In this document: in pieces, positions 24,045 through 32,843 of the stretch
Layout: each line of letters opens with the position of its first letter
Position numbering within the stretch: position 1 is the stretch's first letter
Translations under genes and position numbers: made by a program
Notes under the pieces: model-generated
What the model saw: the letters and a program-made list of their open reading frames with translations, nothing else
Told to the model about the DNA's origin: nothing
Databases searched by the model: none
Virus record (IMG/VR): IMGVR_UViG_3300042923_000656
Location: 1-44,449 of that record
Length of the DNA: 44,449 nucleotides
Source of the DNA: a virus
Reading direction: 5' to 3' (one strand)

Positions 24045-24236
24045 TTAATCTTCCTCCTTCATAAGCCATTCCTTAATACAGATAATACAACCTTTCTCCG
24101 TTCCATCATGTCTGCATCCAATCAATTCATCAGTTTCATCATAGCGAAGATTACAGGCTTCGTCATAATCGTCTGTTCGATAAATTGCATCTGCTAATCT
24201 ATCTATATCTTTTACATATTTCTCGGCATTCGTCAT
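24045..24236 (-). CDS. Small Cys-containing phage protein
   Basis: 63 residues with paired cysteines late in the chain (IGCRHDGTEKGCIICIKEWL), a plausible single zinc site, after an acidic helical N-terminus (DIDRLADAIYRTDDYDEACN). Such short proteins are frequent beside the large Cys-rich protein of this phage group. Function unknown. Confidence 0.65.
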   Translation of the reverse strand: MTNAEKYVKDIDRLADAIYRTDDYDEACNLRYDETDELIGCRHDGTEKGCIICIKEWLMKEED

Positions 24237-24240
24237 AACA

Positions 24241-26130
24241 TCACTCTTTCTTTTGAAATTCTTTTAGGTATTCCACGATAGTAGATTTATTAGTATTGCA
24301 CTCATAAAATGTTCTGGATTCGTCCAAAGTGAAGATGCCTTTCTGACTTGTACTGTAAGTTGTCTTTATCCCTAACAGATAATACTGTTCAGCTGCATAT
24401 TCAAAATCCTTGGTTTCTTTATACCTCTCCCATGCATGTTTCCGACTCACCTTAACCACTATTGCCACATTATCAGTAAGATTGTATCTGTAATATTTCT
24501 CACCTGTTTGAGGAAGGTCAATCCATACTGGCCAGGATTTATAATTATCAATAAATTCTTTTCGCTGGTCATTATTTTTTAGAATTGGCAGTTCCGGTTG
24601 TGCTGGTTGAACCCGCTCCGGAATAGGATATTCCATATCCGTCAGATGAAGCTTTAATGCAAGAAGAATAGTTTCATGTTTTAGCAATGCATCCGGATTA
24701 GATTTGCTCCATGAATCTCGCATTTGAGTAATCTGATCTTCTTCTCGTTTGATAGCTTCCTGCAGGTGATGCTTTGCTGTGAATGCAGGTTTAGGAAGTA
24801 CTTCCGGTTCTGTCTGTATGATATCAGCTTCTACGGTTTCAACTTGATCCGATTCTTTTGGCTGCCACTTATTACCTTTAACACAATAATCATCCTTGGT
24901 ATTAGGATAATCACAGCAGCCTTGTACTTCTCGCGCGCAGGTATCACAGAGAAGAATATCTGTCTGATCCGGCTTTACAATCTTCGGTACCCAATAATTG
25001 AATTTATCATCACAGTTATTGCAAGGGAATTCTTTTGTATCCGGATGATCTGTCCTATATTTATCAGGATCCATGTCATCATATTTGCAATTTCCACATT
25101 CTCTTTCCGAAATAACACTTTCCGACTCTTCAATAACGGTTTCAGCTGCTTCACTAACAGTTTCTATGTATTCCGGTACAATTTCAACTGATTCTGTTAC
25201 GGCTATCTTTTCTGCTCCATGTGCTGAATGATTACATCTGGCTCCACAAGACTCATTGCATAAATTACAACACGAACTAATACAATTAACTCCAAGATTC
25301 AAAGCTACTTCATGGGCATTATATAAATTACATTTTTTCTCCGTGTCGTAGATACAGGAAGTTCTTTTCTCCTGTGAACCATTACAGCCCTCATTTTTGC
25401 AATAAAAGCAATTACCATCACATGCAGCTTCTTTAAATTCAGGAAAAATATCAGTAATACTACTTTTAATTCTCTGTCCCCCAAATTGTTCGCTACCATA
25501 TTTCTTAAGACTCCGGCTAATCTTCTCAAGCTCTGTCATAATCTGCTTAACGTAATAATCACCTATCTTGAAATCAAGAAGTTCCTGTTCGGAATGCTCA
25601 CATAACTTTTCGATTGAGTCAATACCATGCTTATGAAGTGCGTTAAATGCTGATACTGAAAGATCTAAATCATCAATGGTAAGAGACTTTGCTTTCTCTG
25701 TTTCCTGTTGCGCCGGCGCAACAACTTTATCAGCTTGTTTAATTTCTCTTATTTCTGCCCTGGTAGTTGTGATTGTTACCTGCTCTAACTGCTCGTCCGA
25801 CATGGTTAGCATTTCAGATAATTTGCTACTACTGAAATCCTTGTACTGTTCCAGAAGAATTGGTGAATTACCATCTTGGCTGAACCGGTCATTAATGGCC
25901 ATAAACCTAGATGCACTTGATTTACTGATGCCGAATTCAGCCTGGGCAAATTCCCATATACTCTGATAACCATCTTCAAGATATAATTCTCTATCCCTTA
26001 CACTTTTCAGATAATACCCTATTGCCACAAAGGATCTGGAAGCTATATTGATATTATCTTTGATAATAGATTTTATTGTTTCTAATGGTGTATTTTCATA
26101 CCACTTTACTTCATCCATTTTTATTTTCAC
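24241..26130 (-). CDS. Large regulatory-like protein with RNA polymerase alpha-CTD-like domain and Cys clusters
   Basis: 629 residues in four parts. Residues 1-130 resemble DUF3102/ParB-like phage proteins (YQSIWEFAQAEFGISKSSAS is a helix-turn-helix-like segment). Residues ~150-205 (LTIDDLDLSVSAFNALHKHG, IDSIEKLCEHSEQELL) follow closely the alpha C-terminal domain of bacterial RNA polymerase (VDDLELTVRSANCLK in E. coli). Residues ~237-300 and ~345-417 hold many Cys, including CDGNCFYCKNEGCN and CCNLCNESCGARC. The C-terminal ~200 residues are helical with a mixed tail. The alpha-CTD helix-hairpin-helix binds DNA and activators, so a role in transcription or replication control is likely but unproven. 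Confidence 0.78.
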   Translation of the reverse strand: MKIKMDEVKWYENTPLETIKSIIKDNINIASRSFVAIGYYLKSVRDRELYLEDGYQSIWEFAQAEFGISKSSASRFMAINDRFSQDGNSPILLEQYKDFSSSKLSEMLTMSDEQLEQVTITTTRAEIREIKQADKVVAPAQQETEKAKSLTIDDLDLSVSAFNALHKHGIDSIEKLCEHSEQELLDFKIGDYYVKQIMTELEKISRSLKKYGSEQFGGQRIKSSITDIFPEFKEAACDGNCFYCKNEGCNGSQEKRTSCIYDTEKKCNLYNAHEVALNLGVNCISSCCNLCNESCGARCNHSAHGAEKIAVTESVEIVPEYIETVSEAAETVIEESESVISERECGNCKYDDMDPDKYRTDHPDTKEFPCNNCDDKFNYWVPKIVKPDQTDILLCDTCAREVQGCCDYPNTKDDYCVKGNKWQPKESDQVETVEADIIQTEPEVLPKPAFTAKHHLQEAIKREEDQITQMRDSWSKSNPDALLKHETILLALKLHLTDMEYPIPERVQPAQPELPILKNNDQRKEFIDNYKSWPVWIDLPQTGEKYYRYNLTDNVAIVVKVSRKHAWERYKETKDFEYAAEQYYLLGIKTTYSTSQKGIFTLDESRTFYECNTNKSTIVEYLKEFQKKE

Positions 26131-26356
26131 TCCTCTCCTTAAATTCCTGTTTGATATTACTGCATAAATTAATTAATATATTTCTACATAATTCACAATC
26201 ACCATGGTTACGATTAATTTCTTTAGCTGCAGCCCACATCTGATTGAAATCATCTTCTGACTTGATGTCTTTCCATTTCAGGTAGAAGTTGTAAGTGTCT
26301 TTGAAAATTAATCTGACTTGCTCTGGATTAGGCTTATTACTTACTTTATCTTCCAT
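26111..26356 (-). CDS. Small phage protein of unknown function (81 residues)
   Basis: 81 residues, ATG after AAGGAG, overlapping the next gene by 20 bases. The sequence (PEQVRLIFKDTYNFYLKWKD, FNQMWAAAKEINRNHGDCEL) is helical with two Cys. It looks like the small helical proteins found downstream of primase-helicase genes in Firmicute phages. The ribosome site lies within the GTTAC repeat array. Function unknown. Confidence 0.65.
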   Translation of the reverse strand: MEDKVSNKPNPEQVRLIFKDTYNFYLKWKDIKSEDDFNQMWAAAKEINRNHGDCELCRNILINLCSNIKQEFKERSENKNG

Positions 26357-26577
26357 TAGTTACGCTCCTTTTTCGTAAAGTTACACATTTTTCACGCTTA
26401 GTTACACCATGCTGTAACTAATAAATCCCAGTGTTTTCAATACTTACAGCCTACGGTTACAAAGTTACACTTTTTTTGCTTCCCCTATAGAAAATTATTT
26501 TTAATTCTGAATTTTCAAAATTAAATTTTATTTATAAGGGTCTTATGTTTTTACTGTAACTATGTAACTTTGTAACC
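26357..26577. repeat. Iteron-like array of GTTAC/GTAAC repeats, candidate replication origin
   Basis: The 221 bp between the DUF927 gene and the next ORF are AT-rich and carry nine GTTAC units. Five point one way (26359, 26380, 26401, 26456, 26464) and four the other (GTAAC at 26414, 26556, 26564, 26572). Spacing is regular: 21, 21 in one group, 8 and 8, 8 in the others. Longer shared forms are AAAGTTACAC and TTTGTAAC. A/T-rich stretches (26485-26530) lie between the groups. This is the layout of an origin with initiator-binding iterons, and it lies beside the helicase gene. A binding array for a regulator is the alternative. Confidence 0.6.
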
Positions 26578-28479
26578 TTAATTAAATGGCAACTCTACTT
26601 GTTCATTAATTTTAATAAACCCATCCTGGTCTGTTTCTACCGTACCAGGGTTATCAGAATCCATTTTAATATATACGCATCGACTTGATTTACCTGCCAA
26701 TTTCTTAACTTTTGTACTGGTTCCGTATTTAAGAAGTCCATTTTTATCAGCCCAACTAAGGAATGACTTACCTGAAAAATTGCCTCTGTCGCACATGCCT
26801 TTGAAAATATTGTTATGTATAATAGCATATCCGTCTTCAATTGTGCCCCAAACCTCACCTTTATAATTTCCGTATAAATCAGGAACAAAATTATTTGTAT
26901 GTATGTTAATATCAGACATGATAAAGTCATAAGCACGTTCGTTTTCAGATACTTCACCTTTACTTTTTAATAAAGAAAAGCACTTATCAATATCAAGATA
27001 TAAACCATCTTCGAATATATAATCAGTTGCAATTTTATCAGCAGTTAATAAAATCGACATAGGAAGTATCTGTTTTTCTTCTTTTTCATCCCCTAATTGC
27101 TTTGTCTTTTCTAAAATCTGTTGGAAAAATTCTTGCTGAATTGCTTTTATTTGCTTAATGCCAATCTGATTAATTACATCTATAAAGATTCTTCCGGCAA
27201 ATCCATAATTATTTTTAATTAATTCCACAACTTCATTTCCGCTTTCAAAAAGATTGCCCTCTTCCATCTCAACTTCAATAATTCTATTAATTGCTCCACC
27301 TTGCATAGTTTCTCCGACTAAAGACCTCTCACTATTTGTTATAATTACATTTTTCCAGTACCTTTGCCTTTGCAATCCAAGGGTGGCAGTAGCTCTGTCT
27401 TTGCCACCACCATTACATAGGTTGTAAACATATTCAGAAAAATCATCCTTTAGCTTCTTTTGAATCTGTGAAAGATCGTCAACCAACAATGGTAGATTAT
27501 TCAAAAAATCAAGTCTTATTTCTATTGATGCTGGACTTCCATTAGCCTTAACAAAATATTTACCTTCTTCTGGGTTTGCCCATATAGAGGTAGCAACTTC
27601 AAGAGCTACGGTCTTTCCTTTTCCGGTTTCCCCATATAAATTAACAATAAACGGTAATGCATTGAGTTTTTGAAGTAGAGGACTTGAAAAAGATCCTGCC
27701 AGGTATAACATGATTTCCATCCTATTGCTTTTTCGTAACTTTCTAACAAGTCCTAACCATTTTTCATAACTTCCGGTTTCAGTTATGCTTGCAAATGTAC
27801 TTTTAAAATTATCATCACCATCAAATAAAACATCCGCATCATATGGCATGAATACATTGTTAATCCATCCTAGCTTCGACGTAGATATTTGTTCAGCTAT
27901 TGAATTTGTATTATAGCTTTTCATATCCGATAAATACTGAACTAAAGCCTTTGCAGTTTCACTTGTTACATCTATTCCATATTTTGAAAGAGAAGTTATT
28001 TTATTTGCAATTGAAATCACTTCATTATCAATAATGATCTCTTTCCATTTGTCTCTGAGTTTAAAGGCTAACTTAACTTTTACATAGCCAGTCTCAGCAT
28101 TAGTTAAAACTTGGATAGGCATTATGGGATGTGTACATGCAACTTTTTCTCCCAAGTAAGTAAAGGCTTTAATGCCATTATTATTTGCTATCCACATACC
28201 GCAATTCAGATCCTGGTACGGCCCTGTAAAATGTGTCATACTGTCATGTTCTACTTGATTTAGAGGTGCCTGCTTATTATCTTTATCAAATTTGGCTTTG
28301 GCTTTTTTATAAGCAGAAACAAGCTTCTCAAATTTAGTTTTTACTCCTAAGTCTGCAGCCCGATCTGTTAAGGTTAACAACAGCCTGGCCTTATATATTT
28401 CATCTTCCTGTTCGAATATTTCACAAAAAATATCATCCTCCAGGATTGTTTCTGCTGTTAAACTATTTATTTCTAGCAA
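26578..28479 (-). CDS. DUF927 helicase-like replication protein
   Basis: 633 residues. A Walker A motif NLYGETGKGKTVALEV lies near the middle (~residue 280), followed by LPLLVDDLSQIQKKLKD and a GGGKDRATATLG box, then VIITNSERSL, all typical of DUF927 ATPases. Such proteins act as replicative helicase or primase-helicase partners in Firmicute phages and integrative elements. The zinc-finger primase-like gene is directly upstream. The last residues, VELPFN, resemble the SSB tip of this phage. The iteron-like array follows its stop. Confidence 0.88.
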   Translation of the reverse strand: MLEINSLTAETILEDDIFCEIFEQEDEIYKARLLLTLTDRAADLGVKTKFEKLVSAYKKAKAKFDKDNKQAPLNQVEHDSMTHFTGPYQDLNCGMWIANNNGIKAFTYLGEKVACTHPIMPIQVLTNAETGYVKVKLAFKLRDKWKEIIIDNEVISIANKITSLSKYGIDVTSETAKALVQYLSDMKSYNTNSIAEQISTSKLGWINNVFMPYDADVLFDGDDNFKSTFASITETGSYEKWLGLVRKLRKSNRMEIMLYLAGSFSSPLLQKLNALPFIVNLYGETGKGKTVALEVATSIWANPEEGKYFVKANGSPASIEIRLDFLNNLPLLVDDLSQIQKKLKDDFSEYVYNLCNGGGKDRATATLGLQRQRYWKNVIITNSERSLVGETMQGGAINRIIEVEMEEGNLFESGNEVVELIKNNYGFAGRIFIDVINQIGIKQIKAIQQEFFQQILEKTKQLGDEKEEKQILPMSILLTADKIATDYIFEDGLYLDIDKCFSLLKSKGEVSENERAYDFIMSDINIHTNNFVPDLYGNYKGEVWGTIEDGYAIIHNNIFKGMCDRGNFSGKSFLSWADKNGLLKYGTSTKVKKLAGKSSRCVYIKMDSDNPGTVETDQDGFIKINEQVELPFN

Positions 28480-28486
28480 ATGGTTA

Positions 28487-28981
28487 TCACCTCTTTTCTG
28501 TTTGTAATTCTAGCAAGTAGATTTGATACTGCAGCTTGTTCTGACAATAGCACCATAAATCGGAAAATGGTGATTCACTTGCTATAATGTTTCTATATGC
28601 AGTAATTAGCATTTGAATTTTATTTAATTCAGCCTTAACTTGATATTCTAATGCAATTCTTGCTTCTCGCTCTCTTTTTGCCTTATTTGCCTTGACCACT
28701 GCTGTAAAAGTGGGTTTTTCTGTTCCTCCTAATAATTCAAAGGCAGTCCAAAAATCGCAGTTATTAAAGTGCATTGTGATATCGAATATGTTATAACTTT
28801 GGCCACATACAAAACAATGACAGCCATTCCAGAAAACCTTCATGTTAAAATCTTTTCCGTTATGACACCAACCTTTGCAGCGATTTCTTTTTACCGGGAT
28901 TCCATACCTGCTTAACACTTCTGGAACAGATACCGTAGCAAGAAGTATTTCTTTTCTTTCTTCTATTTCCTCTTTAGTCAA
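28487..28981 (-). CDS. CHC2 zinc-finger primase-like protein
   Basis: I prefer the TTG at 28981, 5-6 bases after GGCGGTGG; a GTG at 28990 is also open. About 164 residues. The N-terminal ~85 residues are a DnaG-type zinc-binding domain: VSVPEVLSRYGIPVKRNRCKG, Cys/His ligands in CKGWCHNGKD and CHCFVCG, then FDITMHF. There is no TOPRIM domain; the rest is a charged helical tail. With the DUF927 protein it may make a two-part primase-helicase. It overlaps the nuclease gene. Confidence 0.82.
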   Translation of the reverse strand: MTKEEIEERKEILLATVSVPEVLSRYGIPVKRNRCKGWCHNGKDFNMKVFWNGCHCFVCGQSYNIFDITMHFNNCDFWTAFELLGGTEKPTFTAVVKANKAKREREARIALEYQVKAELNKIQMLITAYRNIIASESPFSDLWCYCQNKLQYQIYLLELQTEKR

Positions 28982-29537
28982 TCTGACCACCGCCTAATAT
29001 TTCTATAATTCTTTTACCAGTATGGAGTTTGTCGCAAAACATAAATCTGCATCCATACTTTCGTTCTTGGGTACGCATAACCTTGGCTAGAGTTTTTCCT
29101 GTCATTGCATTAGTTTCAGTTACGACTGTTTGAAAATGTGCTGGTTCCCAGTACTCTTCGCCGATTTCATCAGTTTTAAGCTCATCTTCAACCCATACTT
29201 TGGTTTTTACAAACCGTCTTGGATTTTCCCACTTTTCAACATCATCAATGGATTTGATCTGAGTGCTGTGCTCGATAAGGATTATTAATTTAATGCCGTT
29301 CTCTTGCGCCCTAGTCAGCTCATTTCGAAACCGTTCGTGATTCTGACATACATTTGCACATATCTCGGATAAATTCTGCTTACGGTCTATTATCAATCTG
29401 GGGTTGTCCAGGGACATATAGTCCCCGGCCCAAAGTTTGCTTATGTAATGCTTGACTCCTTGGCGGTCAAATTCTGTCAAAATTTTAGTTATTGCTCTGG
29501 CTTTCTCTCTGCTATCAATCTGTATTGTAAGGCTCAT
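28974..29537 (-). CDS. ERCC4-domain nuclease
   Basis: 187 residues. The N-terminus has the ERCC4/XPF nuclease signature IDSREK, then DYMSLDNPRLIIDRKQNL (the ERKxxxD-like core with D at the metal site) and LIILIEHS. The C-terminal part contains KTLAKVMRTQERKYGCRF, typical of phage ERCC4-type nucleases. It likely cuts branched or Holliday-like DNA in recombination-dependent replication and sits between SSB and the primase-like gene. Confidence 0.9.
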   Translation of the reverse strand: MSLTIQIDSREKARAITKILTEFDRQGVKHYISKLWAGDYMSLDNPRLIIDRKQNLSEICANVCQNHERFRNELTRAQENGIKLIILIEHSTQIKSIDDVEKWENPRRFVKTKVWVEDELKTDEIGEEYWEPAHFQTVVTETNAMTGKTLAKVMRTQERKYGCRFMFCDKLHTGKRIIEILGGGQID

Positions 29538-29548
29538 AAGCGCCTCCT

Positions 29549-29971
29549 TTAATTAAATGGTAGTTCTTCGTCAATTCCGTCCGGAATATTCATAAAACCA
29601 TCACCAGCAGCAGAAGGTGTATATTGAGTACCATAATCAGCTTGTCCTCCACCCGAAGCCTTGCTTTCAGCAAATTCCACGTTTTCAGCTACAACATCGG
29701 TTGTATATACCTTTACTCCGTCCTTATTCGTGTATGAACCGGTCTGAATACGTCCCTCGACAACAATCTTCATACCCTGCTTGAAATACTTCTCAATGAA
29801 TTCTGCGGTCTTTCCAAATGCGATACAGCCTATGAAATCAGCTTGTTGCCCACCATCTTGTTTAAACCTTCTATCAACCGCAACTGTAAACCTTGCGATT
29901 GATGTACCTCCGTCTGAATAACGGACTTCAGGATCTCTGGTAAGTCTCCCGATTAAAATTGATTTATTCAT
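29549..29971 (-). CDS. ssb: Single-stranded DNA-binding protein
   Basis: 140 residues with the standard SSB OB-fold: MNKSILIGRLTRDPEVRYSD, FTVAVDRRF, DFIGCIAFGKTAEF and KQGMKIVVEGRIQTGSY. A flexible Gly-rich linker leads to the acidic tip DEELPFN, the Gram-positive partner-binding tail. It coats single strands in replication and in Erf-driven recombination. Part of the erf-NTase-ssb-nuclease cluster. Confidence 0.97.
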   Translation of the reverse strand: MNKSILIGRLTRDPEVRYSDGGTSIARFTVAVDRRFKQDGGQQADFIGCIAFGKTAEFIEKYFKQGMKIVVEGRIQTGSYTNKDGVKVYTTDVVAENVEFAESKASGGGQADYGTQYTPSAAGDGFMNIPDGIDEELPFN

Positions 29972-29981
29972 AAATAACCTC

Positions 29982-30836
29982 CTAAAAAATTCTATTTATA
30001 ACTTCGAACAGATAAGAATTATCTACTTTCCATTCAGGATTATCTTGCTGTTTCTGCTCCATGGCTCTAATAGCCATGTCAAAGTAAGCACTATCAACAC
30101 CAACTAACTGGTCTTTTAGGACCTCGACATTGTGTAGGTCCAATTCATTAAGCTGTAAGCACATTTTTAAATACTGACCAGCATTAATGGTATATCCCCG
30201 AGTAATAAACTTTCTCGCTCTGATAATGGAACATAAAGGATACTTGCTGCCTATGTAATACAATTCTTTGTTGATAATACATTCAAGTGCTTTCTGTGGA
30301 AGAGTAAGTTTGTTATCCCAGGAGCTCCATGAACATGTAGCATGAGCGAAGTCGTAATTCTTATGAATTTCTTTTACGTCTCCCCAGAATCGAATAACAA
30401 CCTGTATTTTATCTGACAAAGTAATAGCATTACTTGTTAAATATACTGGTCTGTATTTTGGCTTTTCTTCCTTATCGGGTTCCTGCTCAACCTCTTCCGG
30501 AATAAAATCTTCTATTTCTTCATCTTCGCCTGCAACTCCCTCGCTCTTGACAAAGATTGTGATTCTTCCATCCTCAGTTTCCCTGATGTACGCATGTGTT
30601 TTATGTACATCATTAAATTTATTAACATAATACTTTGCAACTATTAATACAGCTTCTTTTGTTTTAAAATATACATCATAATCATGAATCTCCGTTCCAG
30701 TAAGAAGTGAAACCAATGCTCCACCAGAGATAATTGTATTTTCCTGAATTGCTTTCTTTGCGTCTTTATCATCGATACTTTCTAACCATTTATCAAATTT
30801 CGCATTTAATGCCTTTTTAATATTCTTGCTATTCAT
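29982..30836 (-). CDS. Nucleotidyltransferase-fold-like protein
   Basis: 284 residues, starting in a TAATG overlap with the Erf gene. Residues ~30-60 hold ISGGALVSLLTGTEIHDYDVYF: a GG-A-x-S-L-L-x-G turn and a D-x-D pair, the catalytic pattern of the Pol-beta nucleotidyltransferase superfamily. An acidic insert follows (~115-135), and the C-terminal half is helical with LCSIIRARKFITRGYTINAG, similar to the head/neck of CCA-adding-like enzymes. Phages of several groups carry such proteins between recombination genes. Substrate unknown; catalysis is inferred. Confidence 0.6.
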   Translation of the reverse strand: MNSKNIKKALNAKFDKWLESIDDKDAKKAIQENTIISGGALVSLLTGTEIHDYDVYFKTKEAVLIVAKYYVNKFNDVHKTHAYIRETEDGRITIFVKSEGVAGEDEEIEDFIPEEVEQEPDKEEKPKYRPVYLTSNAITLSDKIQVVIRFWGDVKEIHKNYDFAHATCSWSSWDNKLTLPQKALECIINKELYYIGSKYPLCSIIRARKFITRGYTINAGQYLKMCLQLNELDLHNVEVLKDQLVGVDSAYFDMAIRAMEQKQQDNPEWKVDNSYLFEVINRIF

Positions 30837-31549
30837 TATGCTGCCCCCTTGGTTTTTGTATTTTTCAATGCATTCATAGCCTTAATAAAAAGTTCTTCTG
30901 TGAGATCATCTAATTTAGAAACCTTATACCTTGCACAGATAGCTTTTTCAGCAACACCTGTACGCTCCAATTCCTTCTTAATTACTGCTATTTTTGTATC
31001 ACCTATTTTATCCTGTGATACCTTAGCCATATCTTCTTCACTTGGTACAGAAGCAGGAGTAGATTTAGCATCTGTATTTGGTTTTGTATTAGGCTTTTCT
31101 GATTTAGTTTGTTTCTTTGGTGAAGGTTCATGAACCTCTGCATCAGCATCCTGCATCTCCTCGGTTGGAATGCAAAACACTTGGAAACATGCATATTTAT
31201 AAGCAATACTCATAGCCTTATTAGTGGCTTTGTCACCGCTATCCATGGCTTCTCCAATGACCTTAGTCTCAATAAAGCTTCCATCAGAAGTGTAAAACTT
31301 AAAGCACATTTCTAGCCTGGTATAGAAGAGTAATGTTCCGTTTTTATTGGTTCTCTCTTCTCTGATTTCATTTATTACTTCAGGGGTAATAAATACTTTA
31401 TGTTTAACCAACGCTGGCTGCAGCGCATTCATAACATCGTCAATTCCACGATACATAAATCCTTGCTGCTGGTTCTTTTTATCCTTGCCTATAGCTCCAA
31501 TTTCAGCCATTACATTACTGATAGCTTCATAAATCTTTCCGTTTTCCAC
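30836..31549 (-). CDS. erf: Erf-family single-strand annealing protein
   Basis: 237 residues, GTG start in a TAGTG overlap. The N-terminal ~145 residues match the ERF family: AISNVMAEIGAIGKDKKNQQ, GFMYRGIDDVMNALQPAL, and GEAMDSGDKATNKAMSIAYK. A Lys/Pro/Ser-rich linker and a small helical C-terminus (VAEKAICARYKVSKLDDLTEE) follow. It anneals complementary strands in phage recombination and is cotranscribed with SSB and DUF1351. Confidence 0.93.
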   Translation of the reverse strand: MENGKIYEAISNVMAEIGAIGKDKKNQQQGFMYRGIDDVMNALQPALVKHKVFITPEVINEIREERTNKNGTLLFYTRLEMCFKFYTSDGSFIETKVIGEAMDSGDKATNKAMSIAYKYACFQVFCIPTEEMQDADAEVHEPSPKKQTKSEKPNTKPNTDAKSTPASVPSEEDMAKVSQDKIGDTKIAVIKKELERTGVAEKAICARYKVSKLDDLTEELFIKAMNALKNTKTKGAA

Positions 31550-32622
31550 TATGCATCTCTCCTTTCAAATGTAATTCCAACACTGTTCAGATACATTTCG
31601 ATTTGCTCTAATTTTTCAATGGTACCAGTGACAATAAATGTTGCTGTAACTTCTCCTGGAATCACAAATGGCAGTTCACCTTCAACTTCGAAAGGTTCAT
31701 CGGTAAAGGATTCATCGGTAAAGGATTCTTCAGTAAAAGGCTCCTCATTGAATGGCTCTTCTGGAACATCATTTACTGCAGATGGTATTTCTACTGGACT
31801 AGCTTTAGTTTCTACTTTAGCCTTAAGCTTTTCTTCCTCGGCAGCTCGCCGCCTTTCTTCTTCTATGGCCTTTTGTCTTGCTTCCTCTCGAATACGTTCC
31901 TCTTCTGCAACTCTCTTGCGCTCTTCTTCACGAATACGATCTTCTTCAGCTCTGCGTTTACGTTCTTCCTCTTCCTTGCGTCTTTTCTCTTCTTTGGCCA
32001 AGATTTCAGCTTTCATTTGTTCGTGTTTATTTATGTAAGTAATTGCATTAGCAAGACTTAAATCTTTCTTGTACTGCTCCAGGGCTTTATCTACTATTTC
32101 CGAGTTCATACCCTTAATCGTGGTAACTGCCATTTCTGTACTTGATATAGCCTGTTCGATTTCGTCTTTGATTGATTTCATTGATACGGAAGCATTTTCC
32201 CATTTTGAATCATATATCTTCGATAAAGGAAGATAATCACCCATTTCGCCAATAAGCTCATTGTACGTATCTTGAATCTTCTGTTTTTTTTCAGCCTTTT
32301 TCTTTTCTTCAAATACCTGGACCTGTTTATCAATAAGTTCGATTGGGTCATCAATTAAAGCTGTTAATTCCTTTACTTTTGCTTCGAAGTCGTCATATGG
32401 CTGCATATACTCCTTTTTAACTTCGATACGTCTATCACTTAGAGCCTTTTTAATTTTTCTAAGAGCAGCGACTTCTTTTTTCGCTTCAGCACTTGTTTCT
32501 TCTGTGAATTGCGCATCTTTATATAACTCCATCATATTTGATAGGTTGTCCTTGATTTCATCAAAATTAAAGCTAATTTTGCCTAACTGTTGTTTTACCT
32601 TTACCTCTAATTCATTTCCCAT
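31549..32622 (-). CDS. DUF1351-family phage protein
   Basis: 357 residues. The N-terminal ~250 residues have the DUF1351 pattern: KEVAALRKIKKALSDRRIEV, KEYMQPYDDFEAKVKELTAL, then a long charged coiled coil (~205-270) made of EEERKRRAEEDR-type repeats. Near residue 285-315 a short tandem repeat (EEPFTEESFTDESFTDEP) is coded by 15-bp direct repeats at about 31695-31750. The C-terminal ~35 residues (ATFIVTGTIEKLEQIEMYL) form an alpha-beta patch. DUF1351 genes sit beside Erf or RecT genes; the role is thought to support recombination but is unknown. Confidence 0.88.
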   Translation of the reverse strand: MGNELEVKVKQQLGKISFNFDEIKDNLSNMMELYKDAQFTEETSAEAKKEVAALRKIKKALSDRRIEVKKEYMQPYDDFEAKVKELTALIDDPIELIDKQVQVFEEKKKAEKKQKIQDTYNELIGEMGDYLPLSKIYDSKWENASVSMKSIKDEIEQAISSTEMAVTTIKGMNSEIVDKALEQYKKDLSLANAITYINKHEQMKAEILAKEEKRRKEEEERKRRAEEDRIREEERKRVAEEERIREEARQKAIEEERRRAAEEEKLKAKVETKASPVEIPSAVNDVPEEPFNEEPFTEESFTDESFTDEPFEVEGELPFVIPGEVTATFIVTGTIEKLEQIEMYLNSVGITFERRDA

Positions 32623-32636
32623 TGCTTACATTCCTC

Positions 32637-32843
32637 CTAAAATGAAATTCCACTGCATATATCTTTGATAATTGCTAAGCCACTATCACATGCTATATTG
32701 ACCTCTTTTGAGCCGCCACCTTCGAAATGAATGATTACCGTTTCATCATCCTTCAGCTCCAGATGAACAACCTTTTCTCTTGTTAGCTTTAATGTGAATT
32801 CTAAGCTACTTATAAGTTCCTGCTTTGTTATTCCTGGTTTCAT
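32637..32843 (-). CDS. Small phage protein of unknown function (68 residues)
   Basis: 68 residues, overlapping the AbrB-like gene by four bases. A helical N-terminus (TKQELISSLEFTLKLTREKV) is followed by beta strands (VVHLELKDDETVIIHFEGGG). No motif is recognised. Position just upstream of DUF1351 is its only context clue. Confidence 0.6.
   Translation of the reverse strand: MKPGITKQELISSLEFTLKLTREKVVHLELKDDETVIIHFEGGGSKEVNIACDSGLAIIKDICSGISF

Noticed and set aside
31400-32038. A 212-codon plus-strand frame opposite DUF1351, very Ser-rich
   Set aside because: The Ser-rich sequence is the reverse of the Glu/Arg coiled-coil repeats of DUF1351; no start signal.
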